From Winogradskyella costae (GTDB taxonomy: Bacteria > Bacteroidota > Bacteroidia > Flavobacteriales > Flavobacteriaceae), in contig NZ_JABFDK010000009.1 in the NCBI RefSeq assembly GCF_013403865.1, forward strand, positions 1 to 64,000: a stretch of 64,000 nt of DNA, in the 5' to 3' direction. Below the pieces are notes generated by a model, which saw nothing but the letters and a program-made list of their open reading frames with translations, searched no databases and was not told the origin of the DNA. The translations under genes were made by a program, and so were the position numbers. This document shows positions 35,190 through 44,977 of the stretch, piece after piece (the stretch's first letter is position 1; the number at the start of each line of letters is the position of its first letter).

Positions 35190-36539
35190 TTATTTCTTAT
35201 TTCGTCTATTATAATTTTTATCACCTCTCGTTTTTGGCTTCTTGTATTTCGCGGCAATTTTAAATTTATAAGAACCACCTAAATTTTCTTTAGAGTTCTT
35301 TTCAGATTTCTCATGAAATGCTGGTCCAGGAGCATCTTCATCGCGACGTTTGGTCGGATTATTTCGCTCGCGTATTTGCGGACGTTCTTCTTCAATTAAT
35401 TCAGTTGAAATTGTAACATCCTCAGGAATCTCAAGGGTTTCAATTTTCATTTGCATTAATTCCTCAATGCGCTCTAAACCTTCTTGTTCGCTTTCAGTAG
35501 TAAATAAAAAGGTATGTCCTTCTTTTTCAGCACGACCAGTTCTACCAATTCTGTGCATATAGTTTTCAGGATAATCCGGAGTGTCAAAGTTAATAACATG
35601 AGATACTCCTTCAATATCTAAACCTCTTGCCATGACGTCTGTAGCCACTAATAAGCGATTTTCACCTTCTCTAAATTGCTCAATACTGCGCAACCTGTAG
35701 TTTTGGGTTTTGTTTGAGTGAATGACACAGGTTTCATTAGGAAATAATTCTTCTAACTGATCAAAAAGGCGATCTGCCATCTTCTTGTAAGCCACAAAAA
35801 TTAAGACTCTTGAAAACTCGTCTTTATCGCGAAGTAAATGTTCTAATAGATTTACTTTGGTATAAAAATTAGGAACATCAAAACGTTCTTGTTTTATGTT
35901 TTCTAATGGAGTACCAGAAACTGCGATTGATATTTTTGTAGGACTTTTAAAGAAGTCAGTAATTAAATCATCAACATCTTTAGTCATCGTTGCCGAGTAC
36001 ATGATGTTTTGACGACGCGGAGGTAAAATATCAAATATATTAAGGAGTTGATGTCTAAAACCTAAATCTAGCATCACATCAACCTCATCAATCACTAATT
36101 TTTGAATCGATTTTAATTGTAAAACTCTACTTACTGCTAAATCATATAATCGTCCTGGAGTTGCAACAATAATATCTTGTCCTTGTGCAACGGCCTGTTT
36201 TTGTGTATTGATGTTGGTTCCACCATAAACTCCTAACACACGATTGTTAATGTATTTAGAAAGCTTTTCAATCTCACTAACCACTTGTACTACTAATTCT
36301 CGTGTGGGCACTAAAATTAATACTCTTGGATTTTCTTGCTGAGAAAACGAAAGGTTTTTAAGTATAGGTAGCATGTAAGCAAAAGTCTTACCTGTACCGG
36401 TTTGTGCAATACCAACTACATCTTTACCAGCAGCCACTACATTGAAAGATTCTGCTTGGATTGGAGTAGGAGTTGTAAATCCTAAATCATCTAAAGCGTT
36501 ATATAATGGTGTATTTAAATTAAGGTCGTTAAAAGTCAC
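35190..36539 (-). CDS. DEAD-box RNA helicase, RhlE-like
   Basis: 449 aa. All core motifs are visible: Q motif (PTPIQAESF), Walker A AQTGTGKT (about 45-52), PTRELVVQ, TPGR, motif II VIDEVDVMLDLGF, motif III SAT, RVLIFVAYKK, VIHSNKTQ, ATDVMARGLDI and HRIGRTGRAEK. Motif II is DEVD rather than DEAD. The C-terminal 80 residues are basic and low complexity (NYNRRNKK), typical of RhlE-type cold-shock helicases that unwind RNA for ribosome assembly or mRNA turnover. Its promoter candidate lies at 36557-36564. Confidence 0.93.
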   Translation of the reverse strand: MTFNDLNLNTPLYNALDDLGFTTPTPIQAESFNVVAAGKDVVGIAQTGTGKTFAYMLPILKNLSFSQQENPRVLILVPTRELVVQVVSEIEKLSKYINNRVLGVYGGTNINTQKQAVAQGQDIIVATPGRLYDLAVSRVLQLKSIQKLVIDEVDVMLDLGFRHQLLNIFDILPPRRQNIMYSATMTKDVDDLITDFFKSPTKISIAVSGTPLENIKQERFDVPNFYTKVNLLEHLLRDKDEFSRVLIFVAYKKMADRLFDQLEELFPNETCVIHSNKTQNYRLRSIEQFREGENRLLVATDVMARGLDIEGVSHVINFDTPDYPENYMHRIGRTGRAEKEGHTFLFTTESEQEGLERIEELMQMKIETLEIPEDVTISTELIEEERPQIRERNNPTKRRDEDAPGPAFHEKSEKNSKENLGGSYKFKIAAKYKKPKTRGDKNYNRRNKK

Positions 36540-36556
36540 GTGTCTGTTTTAAGGTG

Positions 36557-36564
36557 CAAAGATA
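36557..36564 (-). promoter_or_regulatory. Candidate -7 box for the DEAD-box helicase gene
   Basis: Minus-strand TATCTTTG, exact match to TAnnTTTG, about 18 bp before the ATG at 36539. A TTG lies about 24 bp upstream, slightly long for the consensus. Confidence 0.45.
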
Positions 36565-36585
36565 GTTGTAATTAGATAACTATTT

Positions 36586-39500
36586 CTACAACTCTAAAAA
36601 ATCTGTAATTAGAGTCTCTATTTTAGTCTTCCAGTCATCGTCATATTCATCCCAATACGTATAAGAGCTATACATTGTAAATTCAGTGTTTTGATCTATT
36701 TTTTTTAGTGGTCCGACAATACCGATGTAAGAAACATTTTCATTTGGATCTTCATCTATATAGTCGAATTTAACAGCGTAAAACTCTGAATCATTCTTCT
36801 TAATTTTTTTCAAAATCTTAATTTCGTCCGGATAACCTCCATCTTCACCAACATAGTTGTAAAAGGAAAGCTTAGCGAAAGCTTCTTCTTTAAGATATTT
36901 TTTATCTACATCTTGAAGTCTGTCGATTTTATGATAAGCTTCTATGATTTCAAACCTGAAATAGAAATCTTCTAAATAGGGATTTAGTATAGCTTCCGAA
37001 ATAGAATAATTGTTAAATATACGCGAAGTAATAGCTAATAATCGCAACCATCTGTCATCATCTCTGCTTAAAAGTTTAGAGGTGAAAGCATTGCTTGTAC
37101 TATCGTCATATTTCACTGTATTGAGGCTATTTAAATAAGCCACCATTAAATTATAATACGTGTAGTCATAATCTTCATCGTACTCATCGCTAGGTGGAGG
37201 TATGTTGAAAAATACCTCAGCGTCAGTCGTTAAATAATTTAGAATCTTATTGTAATTTGACTTTACAATGTCATTTGTATCTAAGTCGGAGTTATGAATA
37301 TCATTAGATAAATATATAATGTCATTTCTGTATTGTCTTACAGACATAAGCGATAGTAGTTTACTGTAATTTTCTATCGCATAATTTAATGAGTCATTAA
37401 AAGGTTGAAATACACTATAGTCATATGAATCCTCTTCAGTTGGTGGATTAGAAAAGAACAGTTTGCTATAAAGCGGTAAAGACTGCTCTGATTCAATAAT
37501 AGGAATAGCAATAAGGATAGCCGTTTTTAAGACATCTGATGTTGATGATTTGTTGTAAAATGACTCCAAAGTTTCCAAAGATGTTTCATCATTTATTAAA
37601 CTATATTCATTTATTAAACTAGCCTTAATCACATCGTTAGTGTCTTCTGAAAAACTATAGTTAAGTGCATCGTCTAAAATTGGCAAATCATCTTTATCAA
37701 ATTCGTAATATTCAAAAGCTTTTAAGGCTCTATTATATACAATGGAATCAGTAGATTTTAAATCTTCAATAATGTATTTCGCTTTTGATTCGTAAACATT
37801 AATATCAGACGTAACCGGTTTTTCATTTATTGAATTAAATATTTGATCAACAATGCCAGTATTTAATTCTTCCTCATTTATAATAGCTTTAGCAATATGC
37901 ATTCTGTAATTTTTATACCAAATCTGGTGGACCGTCACACGTTGTGTATCTTCGAATAATTTATTTTTGACTGTAAACTGAATTAATGAATCACCATCTT
38001 TAACTAAAATGCGTTCATTTACAATACTATCATTATATTCTAGTGAGCCGTTTTTATAGTCATCGAGAAATTTCTTGTGTGTTGGAATTCTGAAGTATTT
38101 GCCAATATTGTTATAACCATACTGGTAAATGTTACCCGTTTTAGGGTTTATGGTGGTATAATCATACGAATCAATAACATTAGAATCATTGCTATCTAGT
38201 GTGTCGATATCTTCAGTTACCCGTTCAAATAATTTTATTTTAAAATCTTTATTGGGTGATTCATAATCCGAAAGTTGAGATTCTTGGTAAGGCAGTAACT
38301 TAAAACTTTTAAAAAACAGATCGTCTACGCTCACTTTCTCTGTTTCATTAAGTTTTTGTTTCATCAAAAGATATGTTCGGTTTCCTCTGAAATAAGCACG
38401 GACGATACAATGATATTTGTTATTAAGTAATATTTCATATTCTCGTCCTTGAATGTTATCTAAATAAATAACTTTCGGTTCTGCTAGTAATTCTGACGTT
38501 TGTGTTAATCCGTTTTCAGTTTCTTTAAATGCAATTTCAGGATTTTGAAGAAAATAGCCCATGGGTTGGTCGTTATACCGAATCAAATAATTATTTAAAT
38601 TTTCGGTATCTGTAGCCATATAAAGATTAAGAAAATAAGGTTCACCTTCAGCATCAATAGGGTTAGGGTGTTCTCTAGAGACTTCCTTTGCATCCACAGG
38701 TATTTGAAGGGTAAAAGCTCCCGTTTCGCTTTTAAACTCTCGCCAACCTTTAGTTTTAATAATAGGTTCTATACCATCAATTGTAATGGAATTAAAATAA
38801 CGATCAATATAATTTTCATTGATTTGTTCTTGTGGCGTTTCGACTGAGAAATAATAAAAATGGTTATGTTTAACAACAAATCTAGCTTTTACCATAACAT
38901 TATTAGGCAGTTTAGCTATAATATCGTAGCCAAATTTATCGGTATCCGGAAGTTGTTCTCGACTAATAATTTCACCTTCTCTTTTTTCAATGACATTAGA
39001 TACCATGTTTTCCATTAAGGTGTCAATTTGAGATTGTGTTAGCGCATAACCTGTATCAAAACCCGTAAAGAGGTAACTCGTCTTAGTAGGTATATCTCCA
39101 TAACCATGAATAGTAAACTTGTCGAAATCTTGTTTAATATTTGGAGATTTTGGTAATTGGAGATTAAACCCTAAATCGGTATCTGTATAGTTATACCAAA
39201 TCCCTTTTGAGTTGTCTATTTTATAAGTGTCAGCTACTCCTGTAAATTTTGCTTCAACAACGCTAACGTCGTAGCCTTCGTTTATTAATAATTCAATAAC
39301 ATTGTTCTCACCCACTAAGTGAGCAGCACCAACTCCGGCAAACAGACTCCCTTTTTTCATGATGTCTATAATGCTGTTTTTCATTACATTATTTCTAGCA
39401 ATCATAGTGCTATCAATAACATCATAATTATTTATAAACTCAGCGATTTTATTTAAATCACCTGTAGCATATAGTTTGGTCATTATTTCTTTAGTTCTAT

Positions 39501-40125
39501 TAATGCTATCCACATCAATATCTAAATGGCTAAGAATTTCTTTTGTTTTCTTTTCATCAGAAAGATTGTCAAAATAATTCATTTGGTCTTTTACATCTTC
39601 TAAGCCAACAATCGTTTTATTCATAGTACGCGCTTGACCTAAAAGATAGAAATCAACAAATGTAGATTTGTCATCGTCCTTTTGAATATCTGGAATAAGC
39701 ATACTGACTACCTGATCTGGACTCATTATTTCTGAGTCTTCTAGAGAAAATTCGTTAACTTCTTCAAACCGTTTTAAAAGTCGTTTATAATCCTTAGGTT
39801 TTAGTAGCGTTTTATAGTATTCACTTGCTGAAATATCATATGTCTTGCCTGTAATTGCTGTCATTAGAGAATCTGCATTAACCTCCAAAGCAAAATACTC
39901 TACACTTTCTATGGCTGGCATAACAGCATCACTAAAGTTAAATACTCTAGCATCATCTATATGCATGGTTCCAAATAGATAAGAGGCAGACTCTAAGTTG
40001 TTTCCTTCTATTTTCCATAACAAACTATACGCATCGTTGTTTTGAGCAAAAGTTAATTGAGATAAAAGTGAAAAGGTTATAAAAAAGCGAAATACACTAT
40101 TATTTTTTAAGATTAGGTAGCTCAT
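36586..40125 (-). CDS. Very large TraB/GumN-domain secreted protein
   Basis: 1179 aa; usual TraB/GumN proteins are about 290 aa. Signal peptide ends near residue 27 (LTFAQNN). The TraB/GumN domain covers about 35-295 with GTMH (52-55), VGLED (E176) and the second conserved motif GAAHLVGENN (266-275), which includes a putative metal-binding His. Then come at least two similar beta-rich modules of about 150 aa (each with a F-LQ-P start, about 312-455 and 470-615), a third related stretch, and a C-terminal helical region (about 790-1080) resembling HEAT-type repeats, ending in an IGIVGPLKK-type domain. No T9SS signal. TraB domains are putative metalloproteases; the fusion is unusual and the function unknown. 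Confidence 0.82.
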   Translation of the reverse strand: MSYLILKNNSVFRFFITFSLLSQLTFAQNNDAYSLLWKIEGNNLESASYLFGTMHIDDARVFNFSDAVMPAIESVEYFALEVNADSLMTAITGKTYDISASEYYKTLLKPKDYKRLLKRFEEVNEFSLEDSEIMSPDQVVSMLIPDIQKDDDKSTFVDFYLLGQARTMNKTIVGLEDVKDQMNYFDNLSDEKKTKEILSHLDIDVDSINRTKEIMTKLYATGDLNKIAEFINNYDVIDSTMIARNNVMKNSIIDIMKKGSLFAGVGAAHLVGENNVIELLINEGYDVSVVEAKFTGVADTYKIDNSKGIWYNYTDTDLGFNLQLPKSPNIKQDFDKFTIHGYGDIPTKTSYLFTGFDTGYALTQSQIDTLMENMVSNVIEKREGEIISREQLPDTDKFGYDIIAKLPNNVMVKARFVVKHNHFYYFSVETPQEQINENYIDRYFNSITIDGIEPIIKTKGWREFKSETGAFTLQIPVDAKEVSREHPNPIDAEGEPYFLNLYMATDTENLNNYLIRYNDQPMGYFLQNPEIAFKETENGLTQTSELLAEPKVIYLDNIQGREYEILLNNKYHCIVRAYFRGNRTYLLMKQKLNETEKVSVDDLFFKSFKLLPYQESQLSDYESPNKDFKIKLFERVTEDIDTLDSNDSNVIDSYDYTTINPKTGNIYQYGYNNIGKYFRIPTHKKFLDDYKNGSLEYNDSIVNERILVKDGDSLIQFTVKNKLFEDTQRVTVHQIWYKNYRMHIAKAIINEEELNTGIVDQIFNSINEKPVTSDINVYESKAKYIIEDLKSTDSIVYNRALKAFEYYEFDKDDLPILDDALNYSFSEDTNDVIKASLINEYSLINDETSLETLESFYNKSSTSDVLKTAILIAIPIIESEQSLPLYSKLFFSNPPTEEDSYDYSVFQPFNDSLNYAIENYSKLLSLMSVRQYRNDIIYLSNDIHNSDLDTNDIVKSNYNKILNYLTTDAEVFFNIPPPSDEYDEDYDYTYYNLMVAYLNSLNTVKYDDSTSNAFTSKLLSRDDDRWLRLLAITSRIFNNYSISEAILNPYLEDFYFRFEIIEAYHKIDRLQDVDKKYLKEEAFAKLSFYNYVGEDGGYPDEIKILKKIKKNDSEFYAVKFDYIDEDPNENVSYIGIVGPLKKIDQNTEFTMYSSYTYWDEYDDDWKTKIETLITDFLEL

Positions 40126-40246
40126 GGTGTAGTTGTTAATATTTTGTTAAAGCAAAGTAATATACTTTTTAAATAATAGAGCATGTTGCTTCAATAAAAT
40201 TTAAATAGTCATCTATAATTCTTAAAAAAGTAGTTTAATTAATTTA

Positions 40247-41134
40247 TTATAAATGCTTCTGATCAATCTCAATACTATAGCTTGCTTTAAACGAAGATGC
40301 CGCGTCAAGTTTTGTAATACCTTCTTTAGTTTCAATCTTTTGATCTGTAGTTTCGTGATCAGCAAAACCCAACCAAGGTTCAATACAAACATATGGTGCA
40401 TTAGGTTTTGCCCAAATACCTAAATGTTTAAAATCTTTAAAATTTACAGTGAACACATTTCCTTTGGTATTGTGTTTTAAACTTACAATTCTCGATTTTA
40501 AATCCTTGAAAACTAAAGCATCCTCATTAAATAGATCTGGTCGTAAATGAATTTTGTTTCCTTCTGAAAATGCAGGTTTGGTGTCATTGGTTAATAAACC
40601 ATTTGCCATATTTAATAAATAAGATTGACTGTCTTCGTTTTTTTCAAATTCTAAATAATAATCGGTATAATTTTCATCTTCTGAAAGCGGACAATTAAAA
40701 GCAGGATGACCTCCCAAAGAGAAGTAAAGTGTCTTATCATCTAAATTTGTAATCGTATGAGTCACCATTAGCTTATTTTTTGAAAGTGTATAAGTAATTT
40801 CAAATTCAAATAAGAAAGGGTAATAAGAATACAGTTTTTCATTAGAAACTAGTGAAAACGTTACGCTAGAATCTGACTGCTTTTTAATAGTGAAATTATC
40901 ATTGTGTCTCACAAAACCATGCTTTGGCATTGGATATGTCTTGTTATTGTAGATGTAGTGGTCATCTTTCATACACCCAATAATTGGAAATAAGTTTGGA
41001 GCATGACTTCCCCAAAACTCAGGATTAGCCTGCCACATAAATTCGGTTTTATGTTTTGCTGAAGTGATATTACATAACTCAGCTCCTTTAGATTTTATAT
41101 GAATTTGTAATAGGTCGTTTTTTAAACTATACAT
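40247..41134 (-). CDS. Aldose 1-epimerase family protein (LacX/YeaD-like)
   Basis: 295 aa from ATG 41134 (MYSLKNDLLQIHIKSKGAELCNI); the nine upstream codons look spurious. Galactose-mutarotase beta-sandwich features: GAELCNI, PIIGC, MPKHGFVRHN (catalytic-type His), FSLGGHPAFNCPL (second His) and a conserved acidic PYVCIEPWLGFADH near the C-terminus. This subgroup acts as aldose or hexose-6-phosphate epimerase, but the substrate is not fixed by sequence. Single gene, convergent or unlinked to its neighbours. Confidence 0.88.
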   Translation of the reverse strand: MYSLKNDLLQIHIKSKGAELCNITSAKHKTEFMWQANPEFWGSHAPNLFPIIGCMKDDHYIYNNKTYPMPKHGFVRHNDNFTIKKQSDSSVTFSLVSNEKLYSYYPFLFEFEITYTLSKNKLMVTHTITNLDDKTLYFSLGGHPAFNCPLSEDENYTDYYLEFEKNEDSQSYLLNMANGLLTNDTKPAFSEGNKIHLRPDLFNEDALVFKDLKSRIVSLKHNTKGNVFTVNFKDFKHLGIWAKPNAPYVCIEPWLGFADHETTDQKIETKEGITKLDAASSFKASYSIEIDQKHL

Positions 41135-41209
41135 GCGTTTTATTTTTTTTGAAATATACAATTCTAATTATTTATTCTGCAAGATTTTTTTATTCGTAAC
41201 CATGTGATT

Positions 41210-41235
41210 GTCCCCTTGAGGGGACTTTAGGGGTG
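41210..41235. repeat. Palindromic intergenic repeat
   Basis: TCCCCTTGAGGGGACTTTAG, followed by GGGTG. The CCCC-TTGA-GGGG arm can form a tight hairpin. The same unit is frequent between genes in Flavobacteriaceae. Non-coding, between the epimerase and pabB. Confidence 0.6.
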
Positions 41236-41321
41236 TAATTCTAAATTTTGAACCTTCAACAAATAAAATCTACACTAAAGAAATAATTTTATTTCGGTAA
41301 CTTGCAGCAATTATTTTTCTA

Positions 41322-42620
41322 TTGAGAACAACACGTCATCACCATCCTAATAATATTGCAAACTTTAAGCAAAACCTCTTGCTTTGGAGTCAGCAATTTG
41401 ATGATATCGTTTGGTTAGATTCTAATAATCATAAAGACCAATACAGCAATTATGATGCTGTGTTGGCTGTTGATGCTTTTACAACCATACGAACCGATTA
41501 TGTTGATGCTTTTGAACGTTTAAAAGAGTATCAGACCATAACAGACGACTGGATTTTCGGTTACCTCACTTACGATTTAAAAAACACCACAGAACAGTTA
41601 AAGTCTAATAATTTTGATGGTTTAAATTTTCCTGATTTGTATTTCTTTCAACCGAAAAAACTCTTTTTAATTAAAGGTAATCAGGTTGAAATTAAGTACC
41701 TAAAAATGGTTGATGATGAGATTGAGGATGATTTAGAAATTATAACAAATGGTATTTCGAGTGAAAACGAGAAATCCCAGAACGATAATTCAATAAAAAT
41801 AAAACTAAGAATTCATAAAGATGACTACTTCAAGAAAGTTAATAAAATATTAGCTCATATTCAACGTGGTGATATTTATGAGGCTAATTTTTGTCAAGAA
41901 TTTTATGCAGAAGACAGTGTAATAAATCCGGTTGAAACCTTTAACAAGCTTAATGCCATTTCAAAACCACCTTTTGCTAGCTTTTTAAAATTCGAAAACA
42001 ATTATATGATGTCTGCGTCACCAGAACGTTATATTAAAAAAAATGGAACTACTGTAATTTCTCAACCTATTAAAGGAACAGCTAAACGCTCTGAAAATCA
42101 AGCTGAAGACTTAAAACTCGCGGAAGACTTATTAAAAGACCAAAAAGAACGTAGTGAAAACATCATGATTGTAGATTTGGTAAGGAATGATCTATCACAT
42201 ACAGCCATAAAAGGCAGTGTAGAAGTAAAAGAATTGTGTAAAGTCCATTCGTTTTTGCAAGTCCATCAAATGATTTCTACGATTCAATCTGAAGTAAAAC
42301 CAGAAATCAATCCTGTAGATATTATAAAAACAACGTTCCCTATGGGAAGTATGACAGGTGTGCCAAAACTCTCGGCTCTAAAAATTATCGAAAATCTCGA
42401 AGAAACCAAACGTGGTTTATACTCTGGGTCAATTGGTTATTTCACGCCACATGGTGATTTTGATTTTAATGTGATTATTAGAAGTATTCTATATAACCAA
42501 TCAAAACAATACATTTCATATTCTGTAGGTGGAGCCATTACAGCAAAGAGCGATCCCTTAAAAGAATATGAAGAGTGCTTAGTTAAAGCAAAAGCTATGC
42601 GAGAAGCGTTGGAAGGATAA
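41322..42620 (+). CDS. pabB: Aminodeoxychorismate synthase component I
   Basis: 432 aa with a TTG start at 41322 (MRTTRHHH). The C-terminal chorismate-binding domain contains SASPERYI, PIKGTAKRS (K251, the PIKGT lysine typical of PabB rather than TrpE), IVDLVRNDLSHT and FPMGSMTGVPKLSALKIIENLE. It makes 4-amino-4-deoxychorismate from chorismate for folate synthesis, using ammonia from a PabA subunit that is not seen here. The N-terminal half (about 1-150) is the usual degenerate domain. Alone on the plus strand, convergent with the 229-aa gene. Confidence 0.92.
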   Translation: MRTTRHHHPNNIANFKQNLLLWSQQFDDIVWLDSNNHKDQYSNYDAVLAVDAFTTIRTDYVDAFERLKEYQTITDDWIFGYLTYDLKNTTEQLKSNNFDGLNFPDLYFFQPKKLFLIKGNQVEIKYLKMVDDEIEDDLEIITNGISSENEKSQNDNSIKIKLRIHKDDYFKKVNKILAHIQRGDIYEANFCQEFYAEDSVINPVETFNKLNAISKPPFASFLKFENNYMMSASPERYIKKNGTTVISQPIKGTAKRSENQAEDLKLAEDLLKDQKERSENIMIVDLVRNDLSHTAIKGSVEVKELCKVHSFLQVHQMISTIQSEVKPEINPVDIIKTTFPMGSMTGVPKLSALKIIENLEETKRGLYSGSIGYFTPHGDFDFNVIIRSILYNQSKQYISYSVGGAITAKSDPLKEYEECLVKAKAMREALEG

Positions 42621-42686
42621 CGTTCATTCACAGTGAGCGGTTTCTCAAATTATATAACCTTCTATTCCAGAAATCATTTAAAATAA

Positions 42687-42730
42687 ACGCTCTGCGCATC
42701 TTTGTGCCTTCTTTGTGCAACTTTGTGTAT
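42687..42730. repeat. Dispersed intergenic repeat, CTTTGTGCC type
   Basis: Units of the form TCTTTGTGCCTTCTTTGTGC repeat three times (around 42699-42728). The sequence resembles a family scattered between genes in Flavobacteriaceae and lies in the convergent gap between pabB and the 229-aa gene. Confidence 0.55.
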
Positions 42731-42760
42731 TAGTTTATTTATCCCAACAACCAACAACTA

Positions 42761-43450
42761 CTACTCAATATGCCGTCTAAAAGTACGTTTAACCTTATCA
42801 AAAATATCGACCACACGTTTCTCTTCTAGTTTTTTGATTTTTGCAATCGATTCAAAATCTAACTTACCAAAAATGTACAAATCCATAATGTTAGACACAT
42901 TAAAAGGTAACCAGTTATATAGTTTATCAAATACTTTTGGCGATTGTTTCGTAGATAAATCCTCAACTTCAAAAGCAGTTAAAATCGACGTTTCTTTGTC
43001 TGAATATAATTGTAACGTTTCATTTTCATTTTGATGATAAGAGATATCGTTAAGTTCTGTGTTTAAGATAAAATCAAAGTCACCATCAACGGTATAGTCT
43101 TCAGTAAGCTTAGATAATTCTTTTTTAAGTATCGCATCTGTACTAATCGTTTCTTTGTGATAAGCTTCGTTTTTAAATAGTAGATTCATATAATTATCCA
43201 CTATTTTAAACAGTTCAAGTTTTATAGCTAATGGTTCTGCTTCAACGTCAAAATCAGTATCATAAAGTATGATAATACTCTCGTCAATAATTCCGTTAGA
43301 CGAAAACATATTTTTTGGTAAAATGCCTGTAGTTTCAGCAATATAGATTCTGTGTTTTACATAAGGATGTAAATGCGGTATGGCAGAAAGCACCTTTTTT
43401 TCAAAGGCATTTCGTGTCGTTTCTGATGTTAATTTTTCTGTTACACTCAT
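42761..43450 (-). CDS. Conserved 229-aa protein with helix-turn-helix-like C-terminus
   Basis: Soluble. N-terminal half: LSAIPHLHPYVKHRIYIAETTG and PKNMFSSNGIIDESIIILYD. A variable acidic middle is followed by a C-terminal stretch YIFGKLDFESIAKIKKLEEKRVVDIFDKVKRTFRRHI that has the spacing of sigma-70 region 4/SANT-like helix-turn-helix. It could be a regulator or an anti-sigma-like factor, but I do not recognise the family. A plus-strand frame over its 3' half is an antisense shadow. It is divergent from tilS and separated by about 155 bp. Confidence 0.7.
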   Translation of the reverse strand: MSVTEKLTSETTRNAFEKKVLSAIPHLHPYVKHRIYIAETTGILPKNMFSSNGIIDESIIILYDTDFDVEAEPLAIKLELFKIVDNYMNLLFKNEAYHKETISTDAILKKELSKLTEDYTVDGDFDFILNTELNDISYHQNENETLQLYSDKETSILTAFEVEDLSTKQSPKVFDKLYNWLPFNVSNIMDLYIFGKLDFESIAKIKKLEEKRVVDIFDKVKRTFRRHIE

Positions 43451-43593
43451 GACCTAATAATTTTAAATTCTTTTAAAGTTAATTAAAAAGAATACACATC
43501 AATATGATAAAAGTCATTTTAACACCAGAGAATAAAGTTCAGTTACCTTAAAAGTTTGAGTATATGTACTTCTGAAGGAATGAATAAATTCAA

Positions 43594-43601
43594 TACCTTT
43601 G
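43594..43601 (+). promoter_or_regulatory. Candidate -7 box just before tilS
   Basis: TACCTTTG, exact match to TAnnTTTG, ending five bases before the GTG start. A transcript from here would begin within a few bases of the start codon, i.e. be leaderless or nearly so. Confidence 0.4.
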
Positions 43602-43605
43602 AGAT

Positions 43606-44922
43606 GTGCAAAAAGACTTCAATAATCACATCGATAAAAACCTTTCTATTTTAAAAGAGGGTAGGTTACTCATTGCTATTTCGGGTGGAATAGATAGTGT
43701 TGTATTAGCACATTTATGTAAAAATTTAAATCTGAATTTTTCGCTCGCACATTGTAATTTTAATTTAAGAGCAGAAGAAAGCAATAAAGATGAAGATTTT
43801 GTACTAGAATTGGCCGAAGCGTTAGATGTCGAAATATTTATTCAGAATTTTGATACGCAGGCTTATGCTGACGAAAATAAGCGTTCTATTCAGATGGCTG
43901 CACGCGAATTGCGTTACGATTGGTTTAAAGAATTGGCACAACAATTAAAATTCGATTATATTTTAACTGCACATCACGCAGATGATAATCTTGAAACCTT
44001 CCTCATTAATTTTACAAGAGGAACGGGTTTAAATGGATTAACTGGTATTCCAATGCTAAATAATAATGTGGTGCGTCCATTGTTACCATTTTCAAGAGCG
44101 CAAATTGAAGAGTATGCTAATAAGGAAAACATTATTTGGCGCGAAGATGCCAGTAATGCCTCTAGAAAATATTTACGGAATAAATTGCGTCATGAAGTGG
44201 TTCCAATTTTAAAAGAAATCAATCCGCAATTACTAGATAGCTTCCAAAATACCATTTCGAATCTTAATGATACAGCAGATCTCGTAGAAGATAATCTGAA
44301 TGGTTTTGTGGAAAGAGCTATGGTTAGTAATGATGACTCTGGAATGACGTATAAGATTTCGGAATTTAAGGCCGTTCATAATCCTAAAGCTTATTTGTTT
44401 AATATGTTTAAGGGTTATGGCTTTACAGAATGGAATGATATCGTCGATTTGTTAGATGCACAATCTGGTAAACTGGTAAAATCTAATTCGCATCGTTTAA
44501 TTAAACATCGTGATTATTTAATCTTAGCAACGTTATCTCATGCTGAGCAAAGTGAAGTCTCTCTATATATACAGGAAAGTGACAAGGCTATAAATACACC
44601 TTTTGGTAATTTGGTTATTAGCGAAGTTGATGTGATTTCTGTAACATCAAACCAAATTATTTATGTTGATAAAGACCTCTTAAAATTTCCGTTAGAATTA
44701 AGACTTTGGAAAGAAGGAGATGTTTTTCAGCCTATAGGAATGACTGGCAAAAAGAAGCTGAGTAAATATCTAAAAGACGAAAAATTATCTTTAGTCGAAA
44801 AAGAAAACATCTGGTTGTTAATGTCCGACGATAAGGTGATTTGGGTGATTGGACAACGTGCCGATGAGAGATTTAAGATCACAACAAAATCAAAATCAAT
44901 ACTTAAAGTTGAACTTACTTAA
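43606..44922 (+). CDS. tilS: tRNA(Ile)-lysidine synthetase
   Basis: 438 aa, GTG start at 43606 (MQKDFNNHIDKNL). N-type ATP-pyrophosphatase loop SGGIDSVVLA (26-35), then HCNFNLRAEESNKDEDF, HHADDNLETFL and RPLLPFSR. The C-terminal TilS domain has PLELRLWKEGDVFQPIGMTGKKKLSKYL. It modifies C34 of tRNA-Ile(CAU) to lysidine and is essential in most bacteria. The full-length protein agrees with the family. adeC follows 55 bp downstream. Confidence 0.96.
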   Translation: MQKDFNNHIDKNLSILKEGRLLIAISGGIDSVVLAHLCKNLNLNFSLAHCNFNLRAEESNKDEDFVLELAEALDVEIFIQNFDTQAYADENKRSIQMAARELRYDWFKELAQQLKFDYILTAHHADDNLETFLINFTRGTGLNGLTGIPMLNNNVVRPLLPFSRAQIEEYANKENIIWREDASNASRKYLRNKLRHEVVPILKEINPQLLDSFQNTISNLNDTADLVEDNLNGFVERAMVSNDDSGMTYKISEFKAVHNPKAYLFNMFKGYGFTEWNDIVDLLDAQSGKLVKSNSHRLIKHRDYLILATLSHAEQSEVSLYIQESDKAINTPFGNLVISEVDVISVTSNQIIYVDKDLLKFPLELRLWKEGDVFQPIGMTGKKKLSKYLKDEKLSLVEKENIWLLMSDDKVIWVIGQRADERFKITTKSKSILKVELT

Positions 44923-44977
44923 AGTACATTTAATTACTTTAAAATTAAATATTTAATTTAAATATAATAGAAATAAT

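Noticed and set aside
42702-43034. 110-aa plus-strand frame
   Set aside because: Runs through an intergenic repeat and antisense to the 229-aa gene; no family features.
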